In this document: positions 26,532 through 35,183 of the stretch, in pieces
How positions within the stretch are numbered: position 1 is the stretch's first letter
Layout: every line of letters begins with the position of its first letter
NCBI RefSeq assembly: GCF_001280515.1
Contig: NZ_LBIQ01000030.1
Span: forward strand, 992,001 to 1,056,000
From: Mangrovimonas sp. ST2L15
GTDB taxonomy: Bacteria > Bacteroidota > Bacteroidia > Flavobacteriales > Flavobacteriaceae
Direction of reading: 5' to 3'
Length of the DNA: 64,000 nucleotides
Program-made: the position numbers and the translations under genes
Notes under the pieces: model-generated
What the model saw: the letters and a program-made list of their open reading frames with translations, nothing else
What the model was told of the DNA's origin: nothing
Databases searched by the model: none

Positions 26532-27787
26532 TCTTTTATTTCTTTATGAATGACGGTTTGTTCTTGATGATAACTAATGACATCATCTAGATCCTTTTTT
26601 CCATTTTTATGAAAAGAAATCATAAAGGCAATAACTGAAATAATCATTCCCGCCATAAAGAAGGTGTAGGTCATTCTGAGGATTCGGTATTTTCTATCCA
26701 ATACTTTTCCTAAAAAGTATAAGTCCTTGGTTAAGGATTTATAAACATACTCCTTATCTTGAAGTAGCTCGTCAACGGCCCATTCATATTCATCGAGTTT
26801 CATTTTATGAAAATTTCCAAAAAAGGTCAAATTGACTTCTTTGTTTTCCACATCTTCTTTGGTAAACTCACCGCGCGTAATATTAGGTCTGGTGGCGATA
26901 ATGGAAAGTACCATGGATATGATGCTGGAAACTAAAAATATGGCAGTTGGAATAATTAGATAAGCATTTGATGGACTATCCAGTTTAGACATTAAGTTAG
27001 ATAACACTAAAGAAATAATAATGGCATTAACCGAAAGCAATATGTTGGCTTTCGTATCGGCAATGTCACTTAATTTAATGTGGTTTCTTAGCGCCACACG
27101 GTAGAAGGTTTGAATACCTCTTTCTGGACTGGCATTTTTATATTTGGCCTTCATTTTGGCCTTCATTTCCTCCTTTTTACGCTTTTTCTTTAACTTATTC
27201 TTTGTTTTAATAAGTTTGCCTAGGTTTTTTTCTTTTTGCGGTTGCCAATTCTTCAGAGCGTAATCGGTATAAAATTCATGCTTTGTACTAAGCATTTTAA
27301 TATTCTCGTTCAGCCAGTCACCGCTGGAATGTTGAGCGATACCTTGTATTTCAAGTTCCTTCCTCAAAAACTCACTAGCTTCCTCAAAATACTCTTTGCC
27401 AAAATGAGAAGAATCAGCATCTCTAATAATCTTTTCAATTTGGGACTTCGGCTCATCACTCATTTTTGTAGCCAATATGCATTGACTCACTTTTTCAATG
27501 ATGCTATCATCAGCGTTTTCTTCTTTCAAGAAATTCTTTGCAATTTTGACACTTTCTTCTTCATGATTATTTCTGGTAACTGTGTACCCTGTATCGTGTA
27601 AAATAGCTGCTAATTGAAGTGCTTTAGCAGTTTCTTTATCTATGTCTTCATTGCCATCTATTATTTCCCGAAGGCTTCGCAAAACCCTTTCGGTATGGGT
27701 GAAATTGTGGTACAAAAAACTTTGATCCAAATTTTCTTTGAAAAGGTTGAAAACAAATTCTTCGGCTTTCTTAACTATTTGCGACAT
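26498..27787 (-). CDS. HD-domain phosphohydrolase fused to PycTM-like membrane domain
   Basis: Protein of 429 residues. The N-terminal HD domain (about 1-180) has the metal-binding set His31 (NFTHTERV), His64-Asp65 (ILHDTGY) and Asp122/124 (RDADSSHF). A lysine-rich linker (about 188-215) follows. The C-terminal part (about 223-395) has the PycTM/DUF5706 pattern: KLSDIADTKANILLSVNAII, a second hydrophobic segment ending SIIATRPNI, and a last segment near 373-391. PycTM proteins are effectors of the Pycsar cyclic-nucleotide defence system. No cyclase gene is adjacent. The HD part could hydrolyse a cyclic nucleotide or other nucleotide; its substrate is not visible here. The gene tail overlaps the GAF gene. 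Confidence 0.85.
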   Translation of the reverse strand: MSQIVKKAEEFVFNLFKENLDQSFLYHNFTHTERVLRSLREIIDGNEDIDKETAKALQLAAILHDTGYTVTRNNHEEESVKIAKNFLKEENADDSIIEKVSQCILATKMSDEPKSQIEKIIRDADSSHFGKEYFEEASEFLRKELEIQGIAQHSSGDWLNENIKMLSTKHEFYTDYALKNWQPQKEKNLGKLIKTKNKLKKKRKKEEMKAKMKAKYKNASPERGIQTFYRVALRNHIKLSDIADTKANILLSVNAIIISLVLSNLMSKLDSPSNAYLIIPTAIFLVSSIISMVLSIIATRPNITRGEFTKEDVENKEVNLTFFGNFHKMKLDEYEWAVDELLQDKEYVYKSLTKDLYFLGKVLDRKYRILRMTYTFFMAGMIISVIAFMISFHKNGKKDLDDVISYHQEQTVIHKEIKDYDLMVSIKSS

Positions 27788-27993
27788 ATTTTGAAATTAA
27801 CTGATATACAAAGTACTAAAATAACTTATTTTAAAATAAAGTGGGATAAAGAAAAAAACTTGATATCATACTTGTTTCAATATTAAAACAAATAGCGGAA
27901 AAATCTTGTTAAACCTTTTATAAAACTGTTTTTCACTGACTTCCTTTTTGCTAACTTATCCTCTCATGTTGAAATATTAAAGCGAGAAATACC

Positions 27994-28455
27994 ATGTTAC
28001 TTTGGAAACATATCATAGATTTTGCAGTTAATGGCAATCCCAATCCTGAACGAAGAGTTGAGAAATCAGATGAAGACTGGAAAGAAATTTTAACCCCAGA
28101 CCAATTTAGAATAACAAGAAAAAAAGGAACCGAAATGGCTGGCACTGGAGCATTTTGTTCTAGTCATAAACCAGGAAAATATCATTGTGTTTGTTGTAAT
28201 CAACCCCTTTTTGATTCCACTATAAAGTTTGAATCTGGAACGGGATGGCCCAGTTTTACGCAACCTGTTAAAGAAAACGCCGTGAAATATGAAAAGGATG
28301 TGACTATGGGAATGGTGCGGGTGGAAATTCTTTGCAATGTTTGTGATGCCCACTTGGGGCATGTGTTTCCTGATGGTCCTGAACCCAGTGGGTTAAGGTA
28401 TTGTGTCAATTCTGCTTCTTTGGTTTTGGAAAGTGAATCTGTAGCCAATGAATAA
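27994..28455 (+). CDS. msrB: Peptide-methionine (R)-S-oxide reductase
   Basis: Cytoplasmic repair enzyme of 153 residues that reduces the R epimer of methionine sulfoxide. The zinc site is Cys65/Cys68 and Cys114/Cys117, the conserved ESGTGWPSF segment is present, and the catalytic Cys137 lies in GLRYCVNSASL. A short N-terminal extension (residues 1-30) precedes the domain, as in other flavobacterial homologues. It overlaps msrA by 8 bp, so both epimer-specific reductases are made together. No signal peptide is present. Confidence 0.95.
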   Translation: MLLWKHIIDFAVNGNPNPERRVEKSDEDWKEILTPDQFRITRKKGTEMAGTGAFCSSHKPGKYHCVCCNQPLFDSTIKFESGTGWPSFTQPVKENAVKYEKDVTMGMVRVEILCNVCDAHLGHVFPDGPEPSGLRYCVNSASLVLESESVANE

Positions 28456-28984
28456 TCAAATGGAAACGATTGTTATAGGAGGAGGATGCTTTTGGTGTAC
28501 TGAGGCAGTTTTCCAAGAGGTTTTGGGAGTCGAAAAAGTAACTTCAGGGTATTCTGGAGGTACGGTTCCTGGAAAACCTACTTATCGTGAGATTTGTTCT
28601 GGTCTTACAGGTCATGCAGAGGTAGTGCAGGTTGAATTTGATTCAAAGATTATTTCGTTAGCCGACATCTTGATCATATTTATGACTACCCATGACCCAA
28701 CGACCTTGAATCGTCAAGGGGCTGATGTGGGAACCCAATATAGGTCTGTAATTTTTTATAAAGATAAAGCGCAAAAGGATGTGGCGGAGAAGGTGGTTTT
28801 AGAAGTTCAAAAATATTACGATGCCCCTATAGTAACAGAAATAAGTCCTTTGGTGAATTTTTTTGAAGCTGAAGAAGAGCATCAAAATTATTATAAATTG
28901 CATCCTTCTCAAGGATATTGCACCTATGTCATTTCTCCCAAACTTTCTAAGCTGAGAGAATGGTATGCTAATAAACTGAAATAG
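28448..28984 (+). CDS. msrA: Peptide-methionine (S)-S-oxide reductase
   Basis: Enzyme of 178 residues that reduces the S epimer of methionine sulfoxide. The catalytic motif GCFWCTEA has Cys14 as nucleophile, and the family segments SGYSGG, GHAEVVQVEFD and TQYRSVIFY follow. The C-terminal resolving-cysteine region reads QGYCTYVISPK. I take the ATG overlapping the msrB stop by 8 bp; a second ATG four codons on is possible. It lies 6 bp before selO in an apparent oxidative-repair operon. Confidence 0.95.
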   Translation: MNNQMETIVIGGGCFWCTEAVFQEVLGVEKVTSGYSGGTVPGKPTYREICSGLTGHAEVVQVEFDSKIISLADILIIFMTTHDPTTLNRQGADVGTQYRSVIFYKDKAQKDVAEKVVLEVQKYYDAPIVTEISPLVNFFEAEEEHQNYYKLHPSQGYCTYVISPKLSKLREWYANKLK

Positions 28985-28990
28985 AGACCA

Positions 28991-30544
28991 TTGATTATAG
29001 ATAACACATTTAGTAAAGAACTACTTGCAGATCCGATTCTTGAAAACTACAGGAGACAAGTTTTGGGTACGGCATTTTCCTATGTAGAGCCAGTAAAACC
29101 ATCCCATCCACAATTGGTTCATGTCTCTTCAGAAATGATTGAGAACATTGGGTTGTCAAATGAAGAGGTCAAGAACAAAGAATTTTTGGATTGGGTTTCT
29201 GGAAATGATATTTACCCAAATACGAAGCCTTATGCCATGAACTATGGTGGGCACCAATTTGGGAATTGGGCCGGACAGTTGGGAGATGGAAGGGCTATTA
29301 ACCTTTTTGAAGCTTATCATAAAAACAAGCGTTGGATGCTCCAATTAAAAGGTGCTGGTCCTACCCCATATTCTCGACAAGGAGATGGATTGGCTGTGCT
29401 CAGGTCTTCCATACGTGAATATTTGTGCAGTGAAGCCATGTATCATTTGGGAGTGCCAACCACCCGTGCACTTTCTTTAGTGTTAACTGGAGACCAAGTT
29501 AAGAGAGATATGATGTATGATGGACACGCGGCATATGAGCCAGGAGCAATCGTTTGTAGAGTGGCCCCAACTTTCATTCGTTTTGGTAATTTTGAAATTT
29601 TTGCAGCAAGACAGGATGTGAAAAATTTAAAGGCTCTAGCTGATTATACAATCAAGTATTTTTATCCTGAATTGGGTACACCTTCTAAAGCAGTCTATCT
29701 TAATTTTTTTAAGGAAGTAACAAATCGAACTTTGGAAATGATCATTCATTGGCAACGAGTTGGGTTTGTTCACGGTGTGATGAATACTGATAATATGTCC
29801 ATACTAGGGTTGACCATAGATTATGGGCCTTACGGTTGGTTAGAAGGCTTTGATTTTGGTTGGACGCCAAACACTACCGATGCAGAACATAAAAGATACC
29901 GATATGGGAATCAACCTAATGTAGGATTATGGAATTTATTGCAATTGGCTAATGCATTGTATCCGCTTATAGAAGATTCCAAAGCTTTAGAGGACATCTT
30001 GAACGGTTATAGGGATACGTATGAAAAGAAATTTTTAGAAATGATGAGTTCTAAAATTGGCATTTCAGAAAGCTTGCCAACCGATAAATTGCTTATACAG
30101 ACTTTGGAGGATAATCTAATGTTGACCGAAACAGATATGACAATTTTCTTTCGTAACTTGAGTCAATTTCAAAAGAACCATCCGGAAGATGGCTGGGCAA
30201 TCATTAAAGAAGCATTTTATGAAGATGTGAATAATGAAGAAACTATTAAGAAATGGAATCATTGGTTTCATGATTACGCCACTCGCCTTCAAAAGGAATC
30301 CAAATCAGATTCAGATAGAGCAAAACAAATGAATCAAATCAACCCAAAATATGTCTTGAGAAACTACATGGCACAATTGGCAATTGATGATGCCGAAACT
30401 GGCAATTATAGTTTATTAGAAGAGCTTTTCAATTTATTGAAACAACCCTATGAAGAACAGCCTGAGAAGGAAAAATGGTTTGCTAAGAGACCTGATTGGG
30501 CACGTCATAAAATTGGGTGTTCCATGTTGTCCTGCAGCTCTTAA
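28991..30544 (+). CDS. selO: Protein adenylyltransferase SelO (YdiU family)
   Basis: Pseudokinase-fold enzyme of 517 residues that transfers AMP from ATP to protein hydroxyls, known to act on redox proteins. Family segments seen are NYGGHQFGNWAGQLGDGRA, LKGAGPTPYSRQGDG, HGVMNTDNMSI (261-271) with the catalytic-loop Asp267, and the metal-binding IDYGP (Asp277). The C-terminus GCSMLSCSS carries the cysteine that replaces selenocysteine in bacterial members. Translation appears to begin with TTG at 28991, because the conserved N-terminal segment LENYRRQVLGTAFSYVEP lies upstream of any in-frame ATG. It follows msrBA closely, which fits an oxidative-stress role. Confidence 0.93.
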   Translation: MIIDNTFSKELLADPILENYRRQVLGTAFSYVEPVKPSHPQLVHVSSEMIENIGLSNEEVKNKEFLDWVSGNDIYPNTKPYAMNYGGHQFGNWAGQLGDGRAINLFEAYHKNKRWMLQLKGAGPTPYSRQGDGLAVLRSSIREYLCSEAMYHLGVPTTRALSLVLTGDQVKRDMMYDGHAAYEPGAIVCRVAPTFIRFGNFEIFAARQDVKNLKALADYTIKYFYPELGTPSKAVYLNFFKEVTNRTLEMIIHWQRVGFVHGVMNTDNMSILGLTIDYGPYGWLEGFDFGWTPNTTDAEHKRYRYGNQPNVGLWNLLQLANALYPLIEDSKALEDILNGYRDTYEKKFLEMMSSKIGISESLPTDKLLIQTLEDNLMLTETDMTIFFRNLSQFQKNHPEDGWAIIKEAFYEDVNNEETIKKWNHWFHDYATRLQKESKSDSDRAKQMNQINPKYVLRNYMAQLAIDDAETGNYSLLEELFNLLKQPYEEQPEKEKWFAKRPDWARHKIGCSMLSCSS

Positions 30545-30570
30545 GATTGTTTATTAAAAACCTAAACCGC

Positions 30571-33500
30571 TTGAAAAGAAGATACTATAGAATTTTCGTT
30601 TTATTCTTTACCGTTTTAATGACATCTTGTGGAACCTATGGGCCACAGTATAAAGATGAAGACGATAAAACCAACACATTTCCTACTAAAGGAGTTGATA
30701 AAACCTTTTACTTAATTGGTGATGCAGGAAAGTCTCCGGAAAATGGAATGTCCCTGGGGCTTACCGCGTTGAATGACTACTTAAAGGGAAAGAAAACGAA
30801 AGGGGATTTCACCATTTTTCTGGGAGATAATATTTATCCTTCTGGTCTACACTCAGAAAATCATAAAGACCGCAAAGAGGATGAAAACAACTTAAATGCT
30901 CAATTTAGAGCCGTAGAAGGCTTTGAAGGCGATGTGTATTTTATACCGGGAAATCACGAATGGTATGCCGATGGTGTAAAGGGTGTGAAAGAACAGGAAA
31001 AATTTGTAGAAGCAGCCTTAGGTAAAAATACGTTTAAGCCGGAAAATGGTTGTCCTATAGAAACAATTGAAGTCAATGATAAAATTGAATTGATTATCAT
31101 TGATACTCAATGGTACTTGGAAGATTGGAATAAGCACCCAACAATTAATGATGAATGTGAAATAAAGACACGTGAGCGATTCCTGATGGAATTAGAAGGG
31201 GAGTTGAAAAAAAATCAAGAGAAGACCATTGTTCTTGCGATGCACCACCCTATGTTTACCAATGGTGTTCATGGAGGATATTACTCTTGGAAAAGGCATA
31301 TTTTTCCAACTGAGAAAAACATTCCGCTACCTATATTAAGTTCGCTGGCAGCTCAAATAAGGGTTCAAGGGGGGATTTCAATTCAAGATAGATACAATGA
31401 GCGTTATAACAGTTTGATGCAAAGATTGGAAGTTGTGTCGATGGATTATGGAAAAGTGATTTTTGTGTCAGGTCATGAGCATAATCTTCAATACATCGAG
31501 AAGGATGGTGTAAAGCAAATTGTTTCGGGTTCGGGAGCTAAGGAATCTGGAGCAGTGTTGGCAGACAGTGGTGTTTTTGCTACAGGACATCAAGGCTTTG
31601 TGGAATTAACTATTTTTAAAGATGGTAGTAGTTGGGTTAAGTATTTTAGTGCGGAAAATGGTCAAAGCCAATTATTGTTTCAGAAAGAGGTGTTTCCTTC
31701 CAAACCAAACTATGATGTTTCAGATTTGCCAGATTCATTTCCCAATGAAGTGGAAGTATCAATTTATACGGAGGAAGAAACAGATAAATCACAATTTTTT
31801 AAATCATTTTGGGGCGATCATTATCGCGATGTTTATAGTACTAAAATCAATGCCAAAGTTGCTACCTTGGATACGCTAAAAGGTGGACTAGAAATTGTAA
31901 GGCCAGGAGGAGGGCATCAAACAAGGTCTTTAAGACTTAAAGATAAAAGCGGTAGGGAATACAACATGAGAGCGCTCAGGAAAAGTGCAACTCAATTGCT
32001 GCAATCAACTGTTTTTAAGGATGCCTATGTTAAGGATCAGTTTGAAAAAACCGTGGTAGAGGACCTCATTTTAGATTATTATACGGCAGCTCACCCGTAT
32101 GCTTTTGCAGTCGTTCCCGATTTGTCTTCAGCCATTGATGTATACCATACAAACCCTGAGATTTATTACATTCCGAAGCATAAATACTTAAAGGATTTCA
32201 ATAAAGATTATGGGAATGAACTTTACATGATTGTGGAGCGACCAGAAGAAAATTATACCAATGAAAGGACTTTTGGTTATGCGGATGATTTGGAAAGCAC
32301 CCATGATATTATTGAAAAAATAAGAGAGGATGAAAAGTATAAGATAGATCAAGAAGCCTATGTTCGGGCTCGTTTATTCGATATGTTGATAGGTGATTGG
32401 GACAGGCATCAGGATCAATGGCGTTGGGCGCAGTTTGACCAAGAAAATGGGGATAAAATTTATAAGCCTATTCCAAGAGATAGGGATCAGGTATTTTCAA
32501 ATTTTGACGGCGCTTTTTTAGATGTTCTTAAGTTTATTTCAGAAGCCTCAAAGCAGTTGCAGGTGTATGATGCCGAACTCAAGGATTTAAGATGGATGAA
32601 CAAGGACGGTATTTTATTAGATCGGGTATTATCCCAACAAGCTGATCGAGACATGTGGCACGAACAAGCCAAATACATTCAAGGTCATATCACGAGTGAT
32701 GTTATAGAAAAGGCTTTTTCTAGAATACCGGAGGAAGTGCGGGACACCACCATATTGGAAATAAAGAAAAATTTTGAAAGTAGATTATCTATACTTGACA
32801 ATATTGCTGATAGATACTACAACATCTTGACAGAATTGGTGGTTTTAACGGGTACTGATAAAGATGATTACATTGAAATAATTAGGGAGGCTGATAACAA
32901 AACCAGAGTTAAGATATCAAGGATAAAGGATGGTGAAAAAGCAGATGTTCTTGTAGATCGAGTATTAGATAAAGAACAAACCAAGGAAATTTGGGTTTAT
33001 GCTTTGGATGATAAAGATGTTATCGAGGTAAGTGGGGATGCTAAAGGTTTGATATATACCCGAGTCATTGGCGGTCAAAATAATGATACTTACATTATTA
33101 AACGTGGTAAAAAAGTAAGGGTATATGATTATTGGAGTAAAAAGAATACCATTCAAGAAAAGAAAGGCGGTTCTGTAAAATTTACAGATATCTACAATCT
33201 GAATTTATTTGATTATAAAAAAACCATAGTTAAACAAAATTTATTCACACCAATGGTTGCCTTTAATCCCGATGATGGATTGCTGCTAGGAGCATCCTTT
33301 CAAAGAACAATTAAAGGGTTTCAAGCCAATCCATTCTCTCAACAACATCGGTTTACAGCAGGTTATTATTTTGCTACTAGTGGATTTAAGGCTACATATG
33401 ATGGGGAGTTTGCCAATGCTATTAGGGATTGGAATTTATTGGTAAGTGGACTTTTGACTACAGAAAACTATAGTGATAATTTCTTTGGATTTGGTAATGA

Positions 33501-34278
33501 GACCAGGAATTATGATGATGAGTTGGGACTTAATTACAATCGGGTAAGAACAGGAATTTATCGCCTTAAGGCTGGTTTGGTGAAGCGTGGAAACTTTGGT
33601 AGTGATTATGGGTTTAATGTTATGGCTGAAGGAATAGAAATAGAACCATCAAGCGATCGGTTTGTTGAAGATTATCAGCCTAATTTAGATTCTGATTTCT
33701 TTGATAGACGTTTTTTTGGAACCCTAGAAGCTACTTACCGCTATGAAAGCTACGATAAGAAAGTGGTTCCAACCAGAGGTATGGATTTTCTTTTTAACGT
33801 GGGAATCAAAGGTGAATTTGAAGATTTGGATACCAATTATGGCTTTGTCAACACCCATTTAGGGTTCTATAATGCCTTATCAAGTAATAGGAAATTGGTG
33901 TTAAAAACCAAGGTAGCCTCCCAATTAAGAATAGGTGACGACTTTTTATTTTATCAAGCAGCTCAAATAGGAGATCAAAATGGCTTGAGAGGATATAGAA
34001 CCGAGCGGTTTACGGGTAGAAATTCCCTAGTGGGAAGTACCGATCTACGTTATGGGTTCAATACGTTTAAAACCAGTTTTATTCCATTGCAGATAGGCGT
34101 ATTTGGAGGTTTTGATGTGGGTCGTGTTTGGGTGCAAGATGACCAATCAGATAAATGGCACAATGACTATGGTGGTGGATTTTGGATCGCCACTGCAGAA
34201 AGTTTAGCTGGAACGGTAAACCTATTTAAAAGTTCAGAAGGTTGGAGATTTACTTTTGGTTTCGGCTTTGATTTTTAA
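30571..34278 (+). CDS. Metallophosphoesterase fused to outer-membrane beta-barrel (surface-antigen type)
   Basis: Protein of about 1235 residues. The calcineurin-like phosphoesterase domain (about 40-370) is complete: LIGDAGK, GDNIYP, GNHEWY, HHPMF and GHEHN. A middle region of unknown function follows (about 400-870). The C-terminal third is a beta-barrel related to the bacterial surface antigen/Omp85 type, ending in FTFGFGFDF. The start is unsure. TTG at 30571 gives a lipoprotein-like signal (MKRRYYRIFVLFFTVLMTSC); an ATG at 30517 inside selO would add 18 residues. A phosphatase held at the outer membrane is inferred. It sits 26 bp after selO. Confidence 0.82.
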   Translation: MKRRYYRIFVLFFTVLMTSCGTYGPQYKDEDDKTNTFPTKGVDKTFYLIGDAGKSPENGMSLGLTALNDYLKGKKTKGDFTIFLGDNIYPSGLHSENHKDRKEDENNLNAQFRAVEGFEGDVYFIPGNHEWYADGVKGVKEQEKFVEAALGKNTFKPENGCPIETIEVNDKIELIIIDTQWYLEDWNKHPTINDECEIKTRERFLMELEGELKKNQEKTIVLAMHHPMFTNGVHGGYYSWKRHIFPTEKNIPLPILSSLAAQIRVQGGISIQDRYNERYNSLMQRLEVVSMDYGKVIFVSGHEHNLQYIEKDGVKQIVSGSGAKESGAVLADSGVFATGHQGFVELTIFKDGSSWVKYFSAENGQSQLLFQKEVFPSKPNYDVSDLPDSFPNEVEVSIYTEEETDKSQFFKSFWGDHYRDVYSTKINAKVATLDTLKGGLEIVRPGGGHQTRSLRLKDKSGREYNMRALRKSATQLLQSTVFKDAYVKDQFEKTVVEDLILDYYTAAHPYAFAVVPDLSSAIDVYHTNPEIYYIPKHKYLKDFNKDYGNELYMIVERPEENYTNERTFGYADDLESTHDIIEKIREDEKYKIDQEAYVRARLFDMLIGDWDRHQDQWRWAQFDQENGDKIYKPIPRDRDQVFSNFDGAFLDVLKFISEASKQLQVYDAELKDLRWMNKDGILLDRVLSQQADRDMWHEQAKYIQGHITSDVIEKAFSRIPEEVRDTTILEIKKNFESRLSILDNIADRYYNILTELVVLTGTDKDDYIEIIREADNKTRVKISRIKDGEKADVLVDRVLDKEQTKEIWVYALDDKDVIEVSGDAKGLIYTRVIGGQNNDTYIIKRGKKVRVYDYWSKKNTIQEKKGGSVKFTDIYNLNLFDYKKTIVKQNLFTPMVAFNPDDGLLLGASFQRTIKGFQANPFSQQHRFTAGYYFATSGFKATYDGEFANAIRDWNLLVSGLLTTENYSDNFFGFGNETRNYDDELGLNYNRVRTGIYRLKAGLVKRGNFGSDYGFNVMAEGIEIEPSSDRFVEDYQPNLDSDFFDRRFFGTLEATYRYESYDKKVVPTRGMDFLFNVGIKGEFEDLDTNYGFVNTHLGFYNALSSNRKLVLKTKVASQLRIGDDFLFYQAAQIGDQNGLRGYRTERFTGRNSLVGSTDLRYGFNTFKTSFIPLQIGVFGGFDVGRVWVQDDQSDKWHNDYGGGFWIATAESLAGTVNLFKSSEGWRFTFGFGFDF

Positions 34279-34316
34279 TTTTGGGATTGTTTTAATGTTC
34301 ATCTTAAAAGTAAAAC

Positions 34317-35183
34317 ATGAATACTGTTGATAATTTAATTGATTTATTGTCCCTAGAAGAAACTTCTAAAAATGTGTTTCAGGGGGTTAGTAAAACAGTA
34401 GGTAGTCCCAATGTATTTGGCGGTCAAGTTCTGGCACAAGCCTTGAACGCTGCTGCTAGAACTATTAATAATGGGAGAGTGCTTCATTCTATGCACGCCT
34501 ATTTTTTAGAGGCAGGTCATTTAGAAGTTCCTATAAATTATAATGTGGCAGACGTAAGAGATGGCGGGAGTTTTTCGGTGAGAAGAGTGACAGCCGAACA
34601 GGAAGGTAGAACCATTTTTATTCTGTCATCGTCATTTCATAAAAGGGAAGAAGGTCATGAGCACCAAATCGAAATGCCCCCAAATATTAGGAAACCAGAA
34701 GAACTATTGAGTTGGACTGAAATGCTGGAGCAGTTTGGAGATGCCATACCGTCTAGAACTAAGACCTTCTTGGAAATAGATAGACCCATAGAATTTAAGC
34801 CAGTAGAGGTAGTGAATCCATTCAATAAAGAAGATTTACCGCCAAAAACCAATGTGTGGTTCAAAATTAAAGGAGACATTAAACCTATGAATTTGGCTGT
34901 TAAGCAACAAATCCTTACTTATATTTCTGATTATAACATATTGGCAGCCGCCATGAATAGACACGCTAGTAAGGCTCATTGGGGAAATACCCAAACTGCA
35001 AGCTTGGATCACTCGATGTGGTATTTTAGGGATTTTGATTTTGATGACTGGATGTTGTATGCCATAGAATCGCCTAATACTTCAAATGCCAGAGGATTTG
35101 CCAAAGGAAATATTTTTACTAGAGAGGGAAAACTAGTTGCTTCGGTAGCTCAAGAAGGTCTCATGCGACCTATTAAAAAGTAA
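34317..35183 (+). CDS. tesB: Acyl-CoA thioesterase II
   Basis: Cytoplasmic double-hotdog thioesterase of 288 residues that hydrolyses acyl-CoA to free fatty acid and CoA. Family segments are VFGGQVLAQAL near the N-terminus, LHSMHAYFLEAG, RDGGSFSVRRVTAEQEGRTIF, and in the second hotdog TASLDHSMWYFR with the catalytic Asp, followed by VASVAQEGLMR with the Gln. It starts a compact rightward operon, and its stop overlaps the next start as TAATG. Confidence 0.95.
   Translation: MNTVDNLIDLLSLEETSKNVFQGVSKTVGSPNVFGGQVLAQALNAAARTINNGRVLHSMHAYFLEAGHLEVPINYNVADVRDGGSFSVRRVTAEQEGRTIFILSSSFHKREEGHEHQIEMPPNIRKPEELLSWTEMLEQFGDAIPSRTKTFLEIDRPIEFKPVEVVNPFNKEDLPPKTNVWFKIKGDIKPMNLAVKQQILTYISDYNILAAAMNRHASKAHWGNTQTASLDHSMWYFRDFDFDDWMLYAIESPNTSNARGFAKGNIFTREGKLVASVAQEGLMRPIKK

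Noticed and set aside
26498-27787. A complete Pycsar phage-defence operon
   Set aside because: No uridylate or cytidylate cyclase gene lies beside the effector-like gene, so only an effector-type domain can be claimed.
27822-27835. Perfect palindrome TTATTTTAAAATAA upstream of the HD-PycTM gene
   Set aside because: It is made only of A and T in an A/T-rich intergenic stretch, so it is likely to arise by chance.
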